The notes beneath the pieces are model-generated. The model saw only the letters and a program-made list of their open reading frames with translations. It was not told the origin of the DNA and searched no databases. Of a stretch of DNA of 64,000 nucleotides, positions 34,185 to 42,930 are shown in pieces. Every line of letters starts with the position of its first letter. Position 1 is the stretch's first letter. The stretch lies in assembly GCA_041687455.1 (NCBI GenBank), contig JAWLBY010000005.1, positions 62,001-126,000 of the forward strand. Direction: 5' to 3'. The stretch comes from JAWLBY01 sp041687455 (lineage in GTDB: Bacteria > Pseudomonadota > Gammaproteobacteria > Xanthomonadales > Xanthomonadaceae). The position numbers and the translations under genes were made by a program.

Positions 34185-35975
34185 TCACTTGTCGACCTGC
34201 AGCACCGCCAGGAATGCTTCCTGCGGAATCTCGACGCGACCGACCTGCTTCATGCGCTTTTTGCCTTCCTTCTGCTTCTCGAGCAGCTTGCGCTTGCGGC
34301 TGACGTCACCGCCGTAGCACTTGGCGAGCACGTTCTTGCGCAGCGCCTTGACCGTCGAGCGCGAAATGATCTGCGAACCGATCGCCGCCTGGATCGCGAC
34401 GTCGAACATCTGCCGCGGAATCAGCTCGCGCATCTTCTCGCAGACTTCGCGCCCACGCCGGTCGGCGGCGTGCCGATGGACGATGATCGACAGCGCGTCG
34501 ACGCGGTCGCCGTTGATCAGCGTGTCGACGCGGACGAACGGGCCGGCCTGGAAGCGTTCGAAGTGGTAGTCGAGCGACGCGTAGCCGCGTGACACCGATT
34601 TCAGCTTGTCGAAGAAGTCGAGCACGACCTCGGCCATCGGCAGCTCGTAGCTGATCTGGACCTGGCTGCCGAGGTACTGGATACCCTTCTGCACGCCGCG
34701 CTTTTCCTCGCACAACGTGATGACGTTGCCGACGTAATCGGGCGGGGTCAGGATGTTGGCGGTGATGATCGGCTCGCGAATCTCGCCGATCTTGTTCGGC
34801 GCCGGCAGCTTGGCCGGGTTGTCGAGCGACAGCACCTCGCCGTCGGTGGTCAGCACCTCGTAAACCACCGTCGGCGCGGTCGTGACGAGGTTCAGGTCGT
34901 ACTCGCGCTCGAGCCGCTCCTGCACGATTTCCATGTGCAGCATGCCGAGGAAGCCGCAGCGGAAGCCGAAGCCCATCGCCTCGGAGCTTTCCGGCTCGAA
35001 ACGCAACGCGGCATCGTTGAGCCGCAGTTTCTCCAGCGCCTCGCGCAGGTCCGGGTAGTCCTCGGCATCGACCGGGAACAGTCCGGCGAACACCCGCGGC
35101 TTCATCTCCTGGAAGCCAGGCAGCGGCTTGTCGGCCGGATTGGCCGCCAGCGTCAGCGTGTCGCCGACCGGGGCACCATGAACGTCCTTGATCGACGCGG
35201 TGATCCAGCCGACCTCGCCCGGCGCCAGTCGCTGGCGCACCGCGCGCTTCGGCGTGAACACTCCGACCTGGTCGACCAGATGCGTGCGGCCGGTCGACAT
35301 CACGCGGATCTTGTCGCCTGGCTTGATCTCGCCCTGCATCACGCGGACCAGGCTGACGACGCCGAGGTAGTTGTCGAACCACGAGTCGATGATCAACGCC
35401 TGCAGCTTGTCGGTGTCGCGCGGCTTCGGCGGCGGAATGCGCTTGACGATCGCCTCCAGCACGTCGCGGATGTTCAGCCCGGTCTTGGCGCTGATCGCGA
35501 TCGCGTCCTCGGCGTCGATGCCGATGACGGCCTCGATTTCCTTCTTGACGCGATCGATGTCGGCGGTCGGCAGGTCGATCTTGTTCAGTACCGGCACGAC
35601 CTCGAGGCCCTGCTCGACCGCGGTGTAGCAGTTCGCGACCGATTGCGCCTCGACGCCCTGCGCCGCATCGACGACCAGCAGCGCGCCTTCGCAGGCGGCC
35701 AGCGAGCGGCTGACCTCGTAGCTGAAGTCGACGTGGCCCGGCGTGTCGATGAAATTGAGCTGGTAGACCTGGCCGTCGAGCGCGGTGTACGGCAGCGACA
35801 CCGACTGCGCCTTGATCGTGATGCCGCGCTCGCGCTCGATCGGGTTCGAGTCGAGCACCTGCGCTTCCATCTCGCGTTCCTCGAGACCGCCGCAGAGCTG
35901 GATGATGCGATCGGCGAGCGTCGACTTGCCGTGGTCGACGTGGGCGATGATCGAGAAGTTGCGAATGTGCTGCAT
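34185..35975 (-). CDS. lepA: Elongation factor 4 (LepA)
   Basis: Ribosomal translocase/back-translocase GTPase. 596 residues with IRNFSIIAHVDHGKSTLADRI (G1), DTPGHVDF (G3), NKIDLPTAD (G4) and the LepA C-terminal domain ending RMKQVGRVEIPQEAFLAVLQVDK. The start at 35975 gives MQHIRNFS, the family's standard start; the upstream ATG at 35993 adds 6 residues. A hairpin at 36036-36075 and GATAAT at 36018-36023 (minus strand) suggest a promoter of its own. Confidence 0.97.
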   Translation of the reverse strand: MQHIRNFSIIAHVDHGKSTLADRIIQLCGGLEEREMEAQVLDSNPIERERGITIKAQSVSLPYTALDGQVYQLNFIDTPGHVDFSYEVSRSLAACEGALLVVDAAQGVEAQSVANCYTAVEQGLEVVPVLNKIDLPTADIDRVKKEIEAVIGIDAEDAIAISAKTGLNIRDVLEAIVKRIPPPKPRDTDKLQALIIDSWFDNYLGVVSLVRVMQGEIKPGDKIRVMSTGRTHLVDQVGVFTPKRAVRQRLAPGEVGWITASIKDVHGAPVGDTLTLAANPADKPLPGFQEMKPRVFAGLFPVDAEDYPDLREALEKLRLNDAALRFEPESSEAMGFGFRCGFLGMLHMEIVQERLEREYDLNLVTTAPTVVYEVLTTDGEVLSLDNPAKLPAPNKIGEIREPIITANILTPPDYVGNVITLCEEKRGVQKGIQYLGSQVQISYELPMAEVVLDFFDKLKSVSRGYASLDYHFERFQAGPFVRVDTLINGDRVDALSIIVHRHAADRRGREVCEKMRELIPRQMFDVAIQAAIGSQIISRSTVKALRKNVLAKCYGGDVSRKRKLLEKQKEGKKRMKQVGRVEIPQEAFLAVLQVDK

Positions 35976-36035
35976 GGAATCGGGGTCGGCCACGGGGTCG
36001 GGGGAGCAAAACGCGGCATTATCCCATAGCCGGCG

Positions 36036-36075
36036 CCGCCGCCACGCACTGCCACCTCGACAGTGCGTGCGGCGG
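36036..36075 (-). terminator. Terminator-like hairpin between mucD and lepA
   Basis: CCGCCGC(C)ACGCACTG pairs with CAGTGCGTGCGGCGG around a 9-nt loop: 15 bp with one bulge, 15 nt past the mucD stop. It would separate the sigma-E operon from the lepA-lepB-rnc-era unit. Confidence 0.5.
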
Positions 36076-36089
36076 TCGCAACCGCCCGA

Positions 36090-37496
36090 TCAGTCCTTGT
36101 CCGGCGTGACGGTCACGAACTGGGTCGCCTCGCCGCGCCGGACCAGCAACAGCACCGGCACGCCGGCCGCAGCCTGCCCGGCCAGCCGATTGAACTCGGC
36201 AGCGCTGCCGACCGGCTTGCCGGCCAGCATCAGGATCACGTCACCGGGCTGCAGCCCGGCGCGGCTGGCCGACTGGCCAATCACCCGGACGATCGCGACG
36301 CCCTCTCCGGCTTCCAGACCGAGCGCAGCGCGCTGCTCGGCATCGAGATCGTCGACCGCGATGCCGAGCGGATTGCCGGCCGCGGCATTCGGATCGACCG
36401 TGCGGCCGGCCGCTGCGGTGGCGTCGCGCGGCAGCTCGCCGATCGTAACCGGCAGATCGATCGTCTTGCCGTTGCGGAAGATCGTCAGCGTGGCCCGGCT
36501 GCCCGGCTCGGTCGCACCAACCAGCGGCGGCAGCTCGGCCGACCGGCTGATCTCTCGGCCGTTGAAGGCGAGGATCACGTCCTGGACCTGCACGCCGGCC
36601 TTCTTCGCCGCGCTGTCGTCGCTGAAACCGCTGACCAGCGCGCCGCGCGGCCGCGACAGGCCGAGCCCGACCGCGGTGTCGCGATCGACTTCCTGGATGT
36701 TGACGCCGAGCAGGCCGCGCGACACATAGCCGCGTTCGCGCAACTGCTTGACCGTGTTCATCGCGATCTCGATCGGGATCGCGAAGCTGACGCCCATGAA
36801 GCCGCCGGTGTTGGAGAAGATCTGCGAATTGACGCCGACCACGCGGCCGTCGGTGTCGAGCAGCGGACCGCCGGAATTGCCGCGATTGATCGCGACGTCG
36901 GTCTGGATGAACGGCACGTACTGCTGGCTGCGGTCGAAACTGGAGCGCCCGGTCGCGCTGACGATGCCGGCGGTGACCGAGAACTCGAAACCGAACGGCG
37001 AGCCGATCGCGACCACCCACTGCCCCGGTCGCAGCCGGTTCGAATCGCCGACCTCGAGCTTCGGCAGGTCGCGCGCATCGACCTTCAGCAGCGCGATGTC
37101 GCTCTGCGGATCGCTGCCGACCACCGTCGCCGGCAGCTCGCGACGGTCCTGCAGCCTGACGTACACCTCGTTGGCGCCGTCGATGACATGGTGGTTGGTG
37201 ATCAGGTAACCGTCGCTGCTGATCAGGAAGCCGGTGCCCATCGAGGTCCGCTCGCGCGGCTGCGGCATCGGCGGCATGCCGGGCTGGCCGTAGAAACGAC
37301 GGAACAGCTCCTGCAGCTCCTGCACCGACGGATCACTGGCGGCGGCCTCGGCGGTGCGGGTAGCCGAGATGTTGACGACCGCCGGGCTGCTGCGCTCGAC
37401 CAGTTCGATGAAATCGTCCGGCTGCGCCTGCGCCGGCAGCGCGAACAGCAGGCTGCAGAGCAAGAACAGGAATGTCGAATGGGCTCGACCGATCAC
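36090..37496 (-). CDS. mucD: Periplasmic serine protease MucD/DegP
   Basis: HtrA-family protease/chaperone. 468 residues: signal peptide (LCSLLFALPAQA), protease domain with His in ITNHHVIDGA, Asp in SDIALLKVD and Ser in GNSGGPL, followed by two PDZ domains (about 255-345 and 370-460). The start is GTG at 37496, overlapping the rseC stop by 4 nt. Fifth gene of the rpoE-mucA-mucB-rseC-mucD operon, in which it removes misfolded envelope proteins as part of the envelope stress response. Confidence 0.95.
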   Translation of the reverse strand: MIGRAHSTFLFLLCSLLFALPAQAQPDDFIELVERSSPAVVNISATRTAEAAASDPSVQELQELFRRFYGQPGMPPMPQPRERTSMGTGFLISSDGYLITNHHVIDGANEVYVRLQDRRELPATVVGSDPQSDIALLKVDARDLPKLEVGDSNRLRPGQWVVAIGSPFGFEFSVTAGIVSATGRSSFDRSQQYVPFIQTDVAINRGNSGGPLLDTDGRVVGVNSQIFSNTGGFMGVSFAIPIEIAMNTVKQLRERGYVSRGLLGVNIQEVDRDTAVGLGLSRPRGALVSGFSDDSAAKKAGVQVQDVILAFNGREISRSAELPPLVGATEPGSRATLTIFRNGKTIDLPVTIGELPRDATAAAGRTVDPNAAAGNPLGIAVDDLDAEQRAALGLEAGEGVAIVRVIGQSASRAGLQPGDVILMLAGKPVGSAAEFNRLAGQAAAGVPVLLLVRRGEATQFVTVTPDKD

Positions 37497-37990
37497 GGGT
37501 GTTCCTCGTGGCTGTGCATGGGGGAAGGATCCGGCGCCGCGCGCGCATCAGACGTGCACGGCGACGACTCGAGCGCACGACCGATCCGGCACGGCAACGG
37601 CATTGCACGCTTGGAGAGGGCGAGCCCGCTCAAAGTTCCCGCGGCGGCGCCGCCGATCGCGGCCAGATCGGGCGGCAGGTTCAGCAATGACGCGACGCCG
37701 TGCGCGGCCAGCGCACCCGCCAGCAGCCCCAGCAATGGTGCGCCGTAGCCGAGCCGGGCCTGCACAAGCAGCGCCGACGACGGCAGATAGACGCGCACCG
37801 CATCGCCGACCCGCGGCGCGTCGTCGTCGCAACACGAACGCGGCAATTCGATCGTTTCGCCGCCGCTGCCGTGGGAACCGAACAGGCCGCAGCGCCCGCC
37901 GCAGCCGCCGCAGCCGCTGCAGGTCGGCGCCAGACGCAACTGGATCGTCGTTGTGTCGACGGCCTCGACCGCCGCGGCGCGCTCAAGCAT
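37493..37990 (-). CDS. rseC: RseC/MucC-family membrane protein
   Basis: 165 residues. Cys-rich start (LAPTCSGCGGCGGRCGLFG) typical of the RseC/MucC group, then two hydrophobic segments (YGAPLLGLLAGALAAHGVASLL; LAAIGGAAAGTLSGLALS). An inner-membrane modulator that in other species is linked to sigma-E signalling or SoxR reduction. The start at 37990 overlaps mucB by 8 nt. Confidence 0.88.
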   Translation of the reverse strand: MLERAAAVEAVDTTTIQLRLAPTCSGCGGCGGRCGLFGSHGSGGETIELPRSCCDDDAPRVGDAVRVYLPSSALLVQARLGYGAPLLGLLAGALAAHGVASLLNLPPDLAAIGGAAAGTLSGLALSKRAMPLPCRIGRALESSPCTSDARAAPDPSPMHSHEEHP

Positions 37991-38885
37991 CGTCACGGGC
38001 AACGACTCCGTGCACGATCCGCTCGACCGTCGACGGCGGCACGCGGCCAACCGCGACGACCTGCTGCCGGCCTTCGTGCAGACGGCCGAACACACTGAGT
38101 GCGCCGCGCTGCGAGCCGCCGGACAGGTTCGGCGCATCGGCCTCGAGCGGCTCGATATACAGCGACACGCAGGCCAGCGGATCGCAGTACAGATGCTGTT
38201 CGCCACCGCCGCGACCGGCCAGCACCGCACGCTGTTCGAAACCGGGCGGCAGATCGGCGACCCGCCAGCGCGATTCGACCAGCGCCGCGCAAGCGGCCGG
38301 CGGCACCGGCGCGGCAGCCGAACCCAGTTCGCTGTCGTCCGGCGCCTGGCCGACGTCGATCTCGGCAAACATCCATTGTTCGACTGCGCGCCCGTCGGCG
38401 CCGAACGCGACCGACTTCAGCACCAGCGCATGTTGGCGGTCGATCCACAGCCGCAAGCCGTAGCGGTAACCGTCGCGCGGTCGGACGTCGATCGTCTGCA
38501 CCGGCCGCCCGGCAACGCGGTCGTTGCCGGCCAGCGCGATCGTGTAGTGCGGGGAACCGAGCAGCGCCGACGGGCGATGCGGCACGGACAATGCCGGGGC
38601 GGCGTGCTGCAGCCGACCGGGGTTCAACTCGGCCAGCGCGCCGTGGCGCTGCAGCTCGCGGGGTTCACCGGTCAATGCCAGCAGTCGTTCCCGCGCGCCG
38701 TCGGGGTCGGCCCGATGGGCGATCCGGACCGCATCGAGCTGGCCGTCGCGCAAATAGACGACGACACCCCGATAGTGCAGTTGCGCCATCGCCGCATCGG
38801 CACGGTCAAGCCAGTCGATCGCGGCGTCGGCACCGGCGGCCGGGCCGGCCAGCAGCGCCAGCCAGCACAACACGCCGCGCTGCAT
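37983..38885 (-). CDS. mucB: Sigma-E regulatory protein MucB/RseB
   Basis: Periplasmic negative regulator that binds MucA/RseA and shields it from proteolysis. 300 residues with signal peptide (CWLALLAGPAAGADA) and the MucB fold pattern (LDRADAAMAQLHYRGVVVYLRDGQLDAVRIAHR; PRDGYRYGLRLWIDRQHALVLKS). The start at 38885 overlaps the mucA stop (TGATG). Sits between mucA and rseC as expected. Confidence 0.92.
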   Translation of the reverse strand: MQRGVLCWLALLAGPAAGADAAIDWLDRADAAMAQLHYRGVVVYLRDGQLDAVRIAHRADPDGARERLLALTGEPRELQRHGALAELNPGRLQHAAPALSVPHRPSALLGSPHYTIALAGNDRVAGRPVQTIDVRPRDGYRYGLRLWIDRQHALVLKSVAFGADGRAVEQWMFAEIDVGQAPDDSELGSAAAPVPPAACAALVESRWRVADLPPGFEQRAVLAGRGGGEQHLYCDPLACVSLYIEPLEADAPNLSGGSQRGALSVFGRLHEGRQQVVAVGRVPPSTVERIVHGVVARDDA

Positions 38886-39523
38886 CAGCGCGCGCTCTCC
38901 GCCTCGACCGGCACCATCGTCCACTGCCGCGGCGGGCTGACGATCGGAATCAACGGCACGAAACTGTCGTGGCCGACCTCGCGCAGTACGCCGTCGTGCC
39001 GCAGCAGGTAGGTCTCGATCCGCGGATCGAGCTGCAATGCCGGCGACAACGGCGCGTTGCCGGTCGCCGACACCGTGTGCGCGACATTGCCCAGTGTCGG
39101 CCGCAGGTCGCGCTCGGTCAGCCCGGACGGCACCACTTCGGCGACCGGCGCGGCAACCGCGGACGTGGCGGCGACCGGTGCGCCAGGCGCCGGGCCGCCG
39201 GACGGCGTCGGCACGATCAGCAACGCCGCCAGCGCCACCGATGCCGCAACGGCGAAGCCACCGGCCCAGCGCAGCACGCTACCGCCTGCGCGCGACTGCG
39301 GGTTCGCCTCGCCGGCCAGCACGGCAGCGATCCGTTCGGCGAAATCGTCGCGCAGCGGCGTGACCCGCTGCCGCTGCAGGCAGTCACGGGTCAGGTGCCA
39401 GCGTTCCCAGCACGCGACCAGCTCGCGCTCGTTCGCCATCCGTCGCACCAGGAAGCGGGCCGTCGAGGTCTCGAGCTCTCCATCGATGAAGGCCGACAAC
39501 TGCTGTTTGGTCTCTTGGCTCAT
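38885..39523 (-). CDS. mucA: Anti-sigma factor MucA/RseA
   Basis: Inner-membrane anti-sigma factor that holds RpoE. 212 residues: N-terminal sigma-binding region (ETKQQLSAFIDGELETSTARFLVRRMANERELVACWERWHL), one membrane segment (GGFAVAASVALAALLIVPTP), then a periplasmic region. The ATG at 39523 overlaps the rpoE stop by 4 nt, coupling sigma and anti-sigma synthesis. Confidence 0.93.
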   Translation of the reverse strand: MSQETKQQLSAFIDGELETSTARFLVRRMANERELVACWERWHLTRDCLQRQRVTPLRDDFAERIAAVLAGEANPQSRAGGSVLRWAGGFAVAASVALAALLIVPTPSGGPAPGAPVAATSAVAAPVAEVVPSGLTERDLRPTLGNVAHTVSATGNAPLSPALQLDPRIETYLLRHDGVLREVGHDSFVPLIPIVSPPRQWTMVPVEAESAR

Positions 39524-40113
39524 GGCCGTGCTCGCTTGCTTTCCAACATGGGACGCAGCCGCTGATCGATTGCGTCGCGGGCGCGGAAGATGCGTGAACG
39601 CACCGTCCCGATCGGACACGACATCGCCTCGGCGATCTCTTCGTAACTCAGGCCCTCGACTTCGCGCAGCGTGATCGCCATGCGCAGCTCTTCGGGCAAT
39701 CCTTCGACAGTGGCGGCGACGGTTCGTTCAATTTCCTGCCGCATCAGTTCCTGCTCGGGCGTGTCGGTGTCGCGCAGGCGCACGCCGGCGTCGAACTGCA
39801 CTGCGTCGCTGGCGTCGATGTCCTCGGTCGGCGGTCGTCGCCCCTGCGAGACCAGCCAGTTCTTCGCGGTGTTGACGCCGATCTTGTACAGCCAGGTGTA
39901 GAACTGGCTGTCGCCGCGGAAATTGCCGAGCGCCCGATAGGCGCGGATGAAGGTTTCCTGGGCGACGTCCTGGGCATCGGCCCAGTCCTGAACGTAGCGC
40001 GAGATCACGCTCGTCACGCGGTGCTGGTACTTCCTGACCAGCAGGTCGAAGGCGGCCTTGTCGCCGGCCTGCACCCGTTGTACCAATGCCTGATCGACCT
40101 CGTTCTCGCCCAT
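39520..40113 (-). CDS. rpoE: Envelope-stress sigma factor RpoE/AlgU
   Basis: 197 residues, ECF sigma factor of the RpoE type: region 2 (DLLVRKYQHRVTSVISRYV, AQDVAQETFIRAYRALGNF) and region 4 (LPEELRMAITLREVEGLSYEEIAEAMSCPIGTVRSRIFRAR). First gene of its operon with mucA, mucB, rseC and mucD. A sigma-E-type promoter lies upstream at 40173-40199, so it is likely autoregulated. The nearly full consensus is unusual for a GC-rich genome. Confidence 0.97.
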   Translation of the reverse strand: MGENEVDQALVQRVQAGDKAAFDLLVRKYQHRVTSVISRYVQDWADAQDVAQETFIRAYRALGNFRGDSQFYTWLYKIGVNTAKNWLVSQGRRPPTEDIDASDAVQFDAGVRLRDTDTPEQELMRQEIERTVAATVEGLPEELRMAITLREVEGLSYEEIAEAMSCPIGTVRSRIFRARDAIDQRLRPMLESKRARP

Positions 40114-40172
40114 CCGGGGCCTCGTCTCCGTGTGTCGCCCCGTCCGCTGCCGGGTGGCCGGCGGGGCGCGAG

Positions 40173-40199
40173 AAAGACCGGCTGTCCTCGAAAAAGTTC
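40173..40199 (-). promoter_or_regulatory. Sigma-E-type promoter of rpoE
   Basis: On the minus strand GAACTT (40194-40199) is followed after 16 bp by TCTTT (40173-40177) within GGTCTTT. This matches the RpoE/AlgU -35 and -10 pattern (GAACTT-N16-TCTnA, imperfect -10) and lies about 60 bp before the rpoE start, as expected for an autoregulated sigma factor. Confidence 0.6.
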
Positions 40200-40310
40200 A
40201 GCTCGTCTGGCGGCGGCGCGAATCGCGTCTGCATTGACCCACCTGCCGGCCTGCCCGGATCATAGCCGCTCGTCGGGCCAACCGGCCCCGCCGCGCCGCA
40301 GGAGTGATCG

Positions 40311-42344
40311 ATGTTCGACGGACTTCGTTTTGTTCACTGGAAGCACGACGTGCGCGCCGACCGGGTGCTGGTTCTGACCTTGGATCGCGCCGAGAGCGGC
40401 GTCAATACGCTGGCCCAACCGGTGCTTGCCGAGCTCGAGCAGATCATCGAGCGGATCGCGATCGAGAAGCCTTCGCTGGTCGTGATCAATTCCGGCAAGG
40501 CGGCCGGATTCATCGCCGGCGCCGACATCCGCGAATTCGTCGAGTTCGACCGCCAGGGCCGGGTCATGGAAGCGATCCGCTTCGGCCAGCAGGTGTTCCA
40601 GAAGCTCGCCGAACTGCCCTGCCCGACCGTCGCCGCGATCCACGGCCATTGCATGGGCGGCGGCACCGAACTGGCGCTGGCCTGCCGCTACCGGGTCGCG
40701 TCGAGCGACGACTCGACCCGGATCGGCCTGCCCGAGGTCAAGCTCGGCATCTATCCGGGCTGGGGCGGCAGCGTGCGGCTGCCGTTGCTGGTCGGCGCAC
40801 CGGCGGCGATGGACCTGATGCTGACCGGCCGTGCGCTGCGCGCGTCGGCAGCGCGGGCGATCGGCCTGGTCGACAAGGTGGTCGAACCGGCACTGCTGCT
40901 CGACGCCGCGATCGAACTCGGCCGCCGCGGCGCGACGCGCTCGGCGAAGCAGCGCGCCACCGCCTGGGCAACCAACCTGTGGCCGGCGCGGCAGGCGCTG
41001 GCGCCGATGCTGGTCAAGCAGGTCGCGCGCAAGGCGCGCAAGGACCACTACCCGGCGCCGTATGCGCTGATCGACACCTGGCGGCGCGCCGGCGGCAGCA
41101 TCCATGCGCGACTGAAGGCCGAAGCGAAATCGGTCACCCGACTGGCATCGACGCCGACCGCACGCAACCTGATCCGGGTGTTCTTCCTGCAGGATCGACT
41201 GAAGTCGCTGGGCGGCAAGGAGCACTCGATCTCCCGCGTGCACGTGGTCGGTGCCGGCGTCATGGGTGGCGACATTGCCGCCTGGTGCGCGCTGCGCGGT
41301 TTCGACGTCACACTGCAGGACCGCGAGATGCAATACATCACGCCGGCGCTCGAACGGGCCGGCAAGCTGTTCGAGAAGAAGGTCCGGCGCGAGGACCAGC
41401 GCGCCGCGACCGCGCAGCGGCTGCGAGCCGATGTCGAAGGCGCAGGTGCCGCGAGCGCCGACCTGGTCATCGAGGCGATCTTCGAGAACCTCGATGCCAA
41501 GCGCGCGCTGTACGCGAAGGCGGAAGGCGCGATGAAGGACGATGCGCTGCTGGTCACCAATACGTCATCGCTGCCGCTGGTCGATCTGCGCGCCGAACTG
41601 AAGCATCCGGAACGCTTCGCCGGCCTGCACTACTTCAACCCGGTGGCGATGATGCCGCTGGTCGAAATCGTCCGCCACGACCGCATGGATGCCGCGACCG
41701 AACGGCGGCTCGCCGCGTTCTGCCGCGCGATCGACAAGCTGCCGGTGCCGGTGGCCGGCACGCCGGGCTTCCTGGTCAACCGGATCCTGATGCCGTACCT
41801 GCTCGAGGCGATCACCGCCTACAGCGAAGGCGTGCCGGGTGCGGTGATCGACCGCGCCGCGCTCAAGTTCGGCATGCCGATGGGCCCGATCGAGCTGGCC
41901 GACACGATCGGCCTCGACGTTGCCGCGTCGGTCGGCAAGATTCTCGCCGACTTTCTGCAGTTGCCGATTCCGAAGGGCCTCGAAGGCAAGCTCGAATCGG
42001 GCAAGCGCGGCAAGAAGGATGGCGAGGGTTTCTACGTCTGGCACGAGGGCCGGCCGAAGAAGCCGGAGGTGCCGGAGGGATATCAGGCGCCGGAAGACCT
42101 CGAGGACCGGCTGATCCTGCCGCTGCTGAACGAGGCGGTGGCATGCCTGCACGACGGCGTGGTCGCCGACGCCGACCTGCTCGACGCCGGGGTGATCTTC
42201 GGCACCGGCTTCGCGCCGTTCCGCGGCGGTCCGATCACGCACATCCGGTCGGTCGGCGCGGACACGCTGAAAGCGCGGCTCGAACAGCTCGCGCAGCGCC
42301 ACGGCCCACGGTTCGCGCCGCGGCCGGGCTGGGATTCGCTGTAA
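40311..42344 (+). CDS. Bifunctional enoyl-CoA hydratase/3-hydroxyacyl-CoA dehydrogenase (FadJ/FadB type)
   Basis: 677 residues: N-terminal crotonase domain with the catalytic Glu residues in GGGTELALACRYR and GLPEVKLGIYPGWGGSVRLP; then a 3-hydroxyacyl-CoA dehydrogenase domain with NAD-binding VHVVGAGVMGGDIAAWCA, catalytic His in GLHYFNPVAMMPLVEIV, and the C-terminal helical domain. It carries out two steps of fatty-acid beta-oxidation. It is a little shorter than E. coli FadB/FadJ (about 715), and no thiolase (FadA/FadI) follows. Divergent from rpoE; ATG at 40311 after GGAGTG. Confidence 0.92.
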   Translation: MFDGLRFVHWKHDVRADRVLVLTLDRAESGVNTLAQPVLAELEQIIERIAIEKPSLVVINSGKAAGFIAGADIREFVEFDRQGRVMEAIRFGQQVFQKLAELPCPTVAAIHGHCMGGGTELALACRYRVASSDDSTRIGLPEVKLGIYPGWGGSVRLPLLVGAPAAMDLMLTGRALRASAARAIGLVDKVVEPALLLDAAIELGRRGATRSAKQRATAWATNLWPARQALAPMLVKQVARKARKDHYPAPYALIDTWRRAGGSIHARLKAEAKSVTRLASTPTARNLIRVFFLQDRLKSLGGKEHSISRVHVVGAGVMGGDIAAWCALRGFDVTLQDREMQYITPALERAGKLFEKKVRREDQRAATAQRLRADVEGAGAASADLVIEAIFENLDAKRALYAKAEGAMKDDALLVTNTSSLPLVDLRAELKHPERFAGLHYFNPVAMMPLVEIVRHDRMDAATERRLAAFCRAIDKLPVPVAGTPGFLVNRILMPYLLEAITAYSEGVPGAVIDRAALKFGMPMGPIELADTIGLDVAASVGKILADFLQLPIPKGLEGKLESGKRGKKDGEGFYVWHEGRPKKPEVPEGYQAPEDLEDRLILPLLNEAVACLHDGVVADADLLDAGVIFGTGFAPFRGGPITHIRSVGADTLKARLEQLAQRHGPRFAPRPGWDSL

Positions 42345-42353
42345 CGCAGCAAC

Positions 42354-42429
42354 CGTCGGAGCGGCTTCAGCCGCGATCGTTCGATTCCGCGATGATCGGG
42401 AAAAGACCGCGACTGAAGCCGCTCAGAGC
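42354..42429. repeat. Inverted REP-type pair after the FadJ-like gene
   Basis: CGGAGCGGCTTCAGCCGCGA (about 42357-42376) and the inverse CCGCGACTGAAGCCGCTC (42408-42425). A third, decayed copy (GCTCGCGGCTGAAGCTGC) follows at 42466-42490. At a convergent junction with pilZ. Confidence 0.8.
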
Positions 42430-42528
42430 AAATGGTCGGCTTGCCGCGGGTCGCCCCGGGACGGCGGCTCGCGGCTGAAGCTGCTGAAAGCCACTCCGAA
42501 CCGGCGGGCCGCGGATCAGCGGCCCCGA

Positions 42529-42885
42529 TCACATCGTATGGGTCGGCTTGTCGGCGCCGAGCATGCCGGCCAGCAGGGTCTCGATCTTGCCGCGCACCTG
42601 TTCGCCCTCGGCCGAATCGTTGAACTGCACGCCGATGCCTGCGGTGCGATTGCCCTGCGCGCCTTGCGGGGTGATCCAGCAGACCTTGCCGGCAACCGGC
42701 AGCCGCTCCTTGTCGTCGAGCAGCGTCAGCAGAATGAACACCTCATCGCCGATGCTGTAGCGCTTGGCGGTCGGCACGAAAATGCCGCCACCCTTGATGA
42801 ACGGCATGTAGGCGTTGTAGAGCGCGCCCTTGTCCTTGATGGCAAGCGACAGGATGCCTTGCCGCGCCGCGCCTGCTCCGAGCAT
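42529..42885 (-). CDS. pilZ: Type IV pilus assembly protein PilZ
   Basis: 118 residues: GILSLAIKDKGALYNAYMPFIKGGGIFVPT, IGDEVFILLTLLDDKERLPVAGKVCWI and GIGVQFND. This is the pilus-type PilZ which lacks the N-terminal RxxxR and so does not bind c-di-GMP by the usual route; it works with PilB and FimX-like partners. Position downstream of holB is canonical. The start codon is the ATG at 42885. Confidence 0.93.
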   Translation of the reverse strand: MLGAGAARQGILSLAIKDKGALYNAYMPFIKGGGIFVPTAKRYSIGDEVFILLTLLDDKERLPVAGKVCWITPQGAQGNRTAGIGVQFNDSAEGEQVRGKIETLLAGMLGADKPTHTM

Positions 42886-42930
42886 TGACCACTTCTCCGT
42901 TGATTGCGCCGGCCAGCGGCGCAGGATGAC

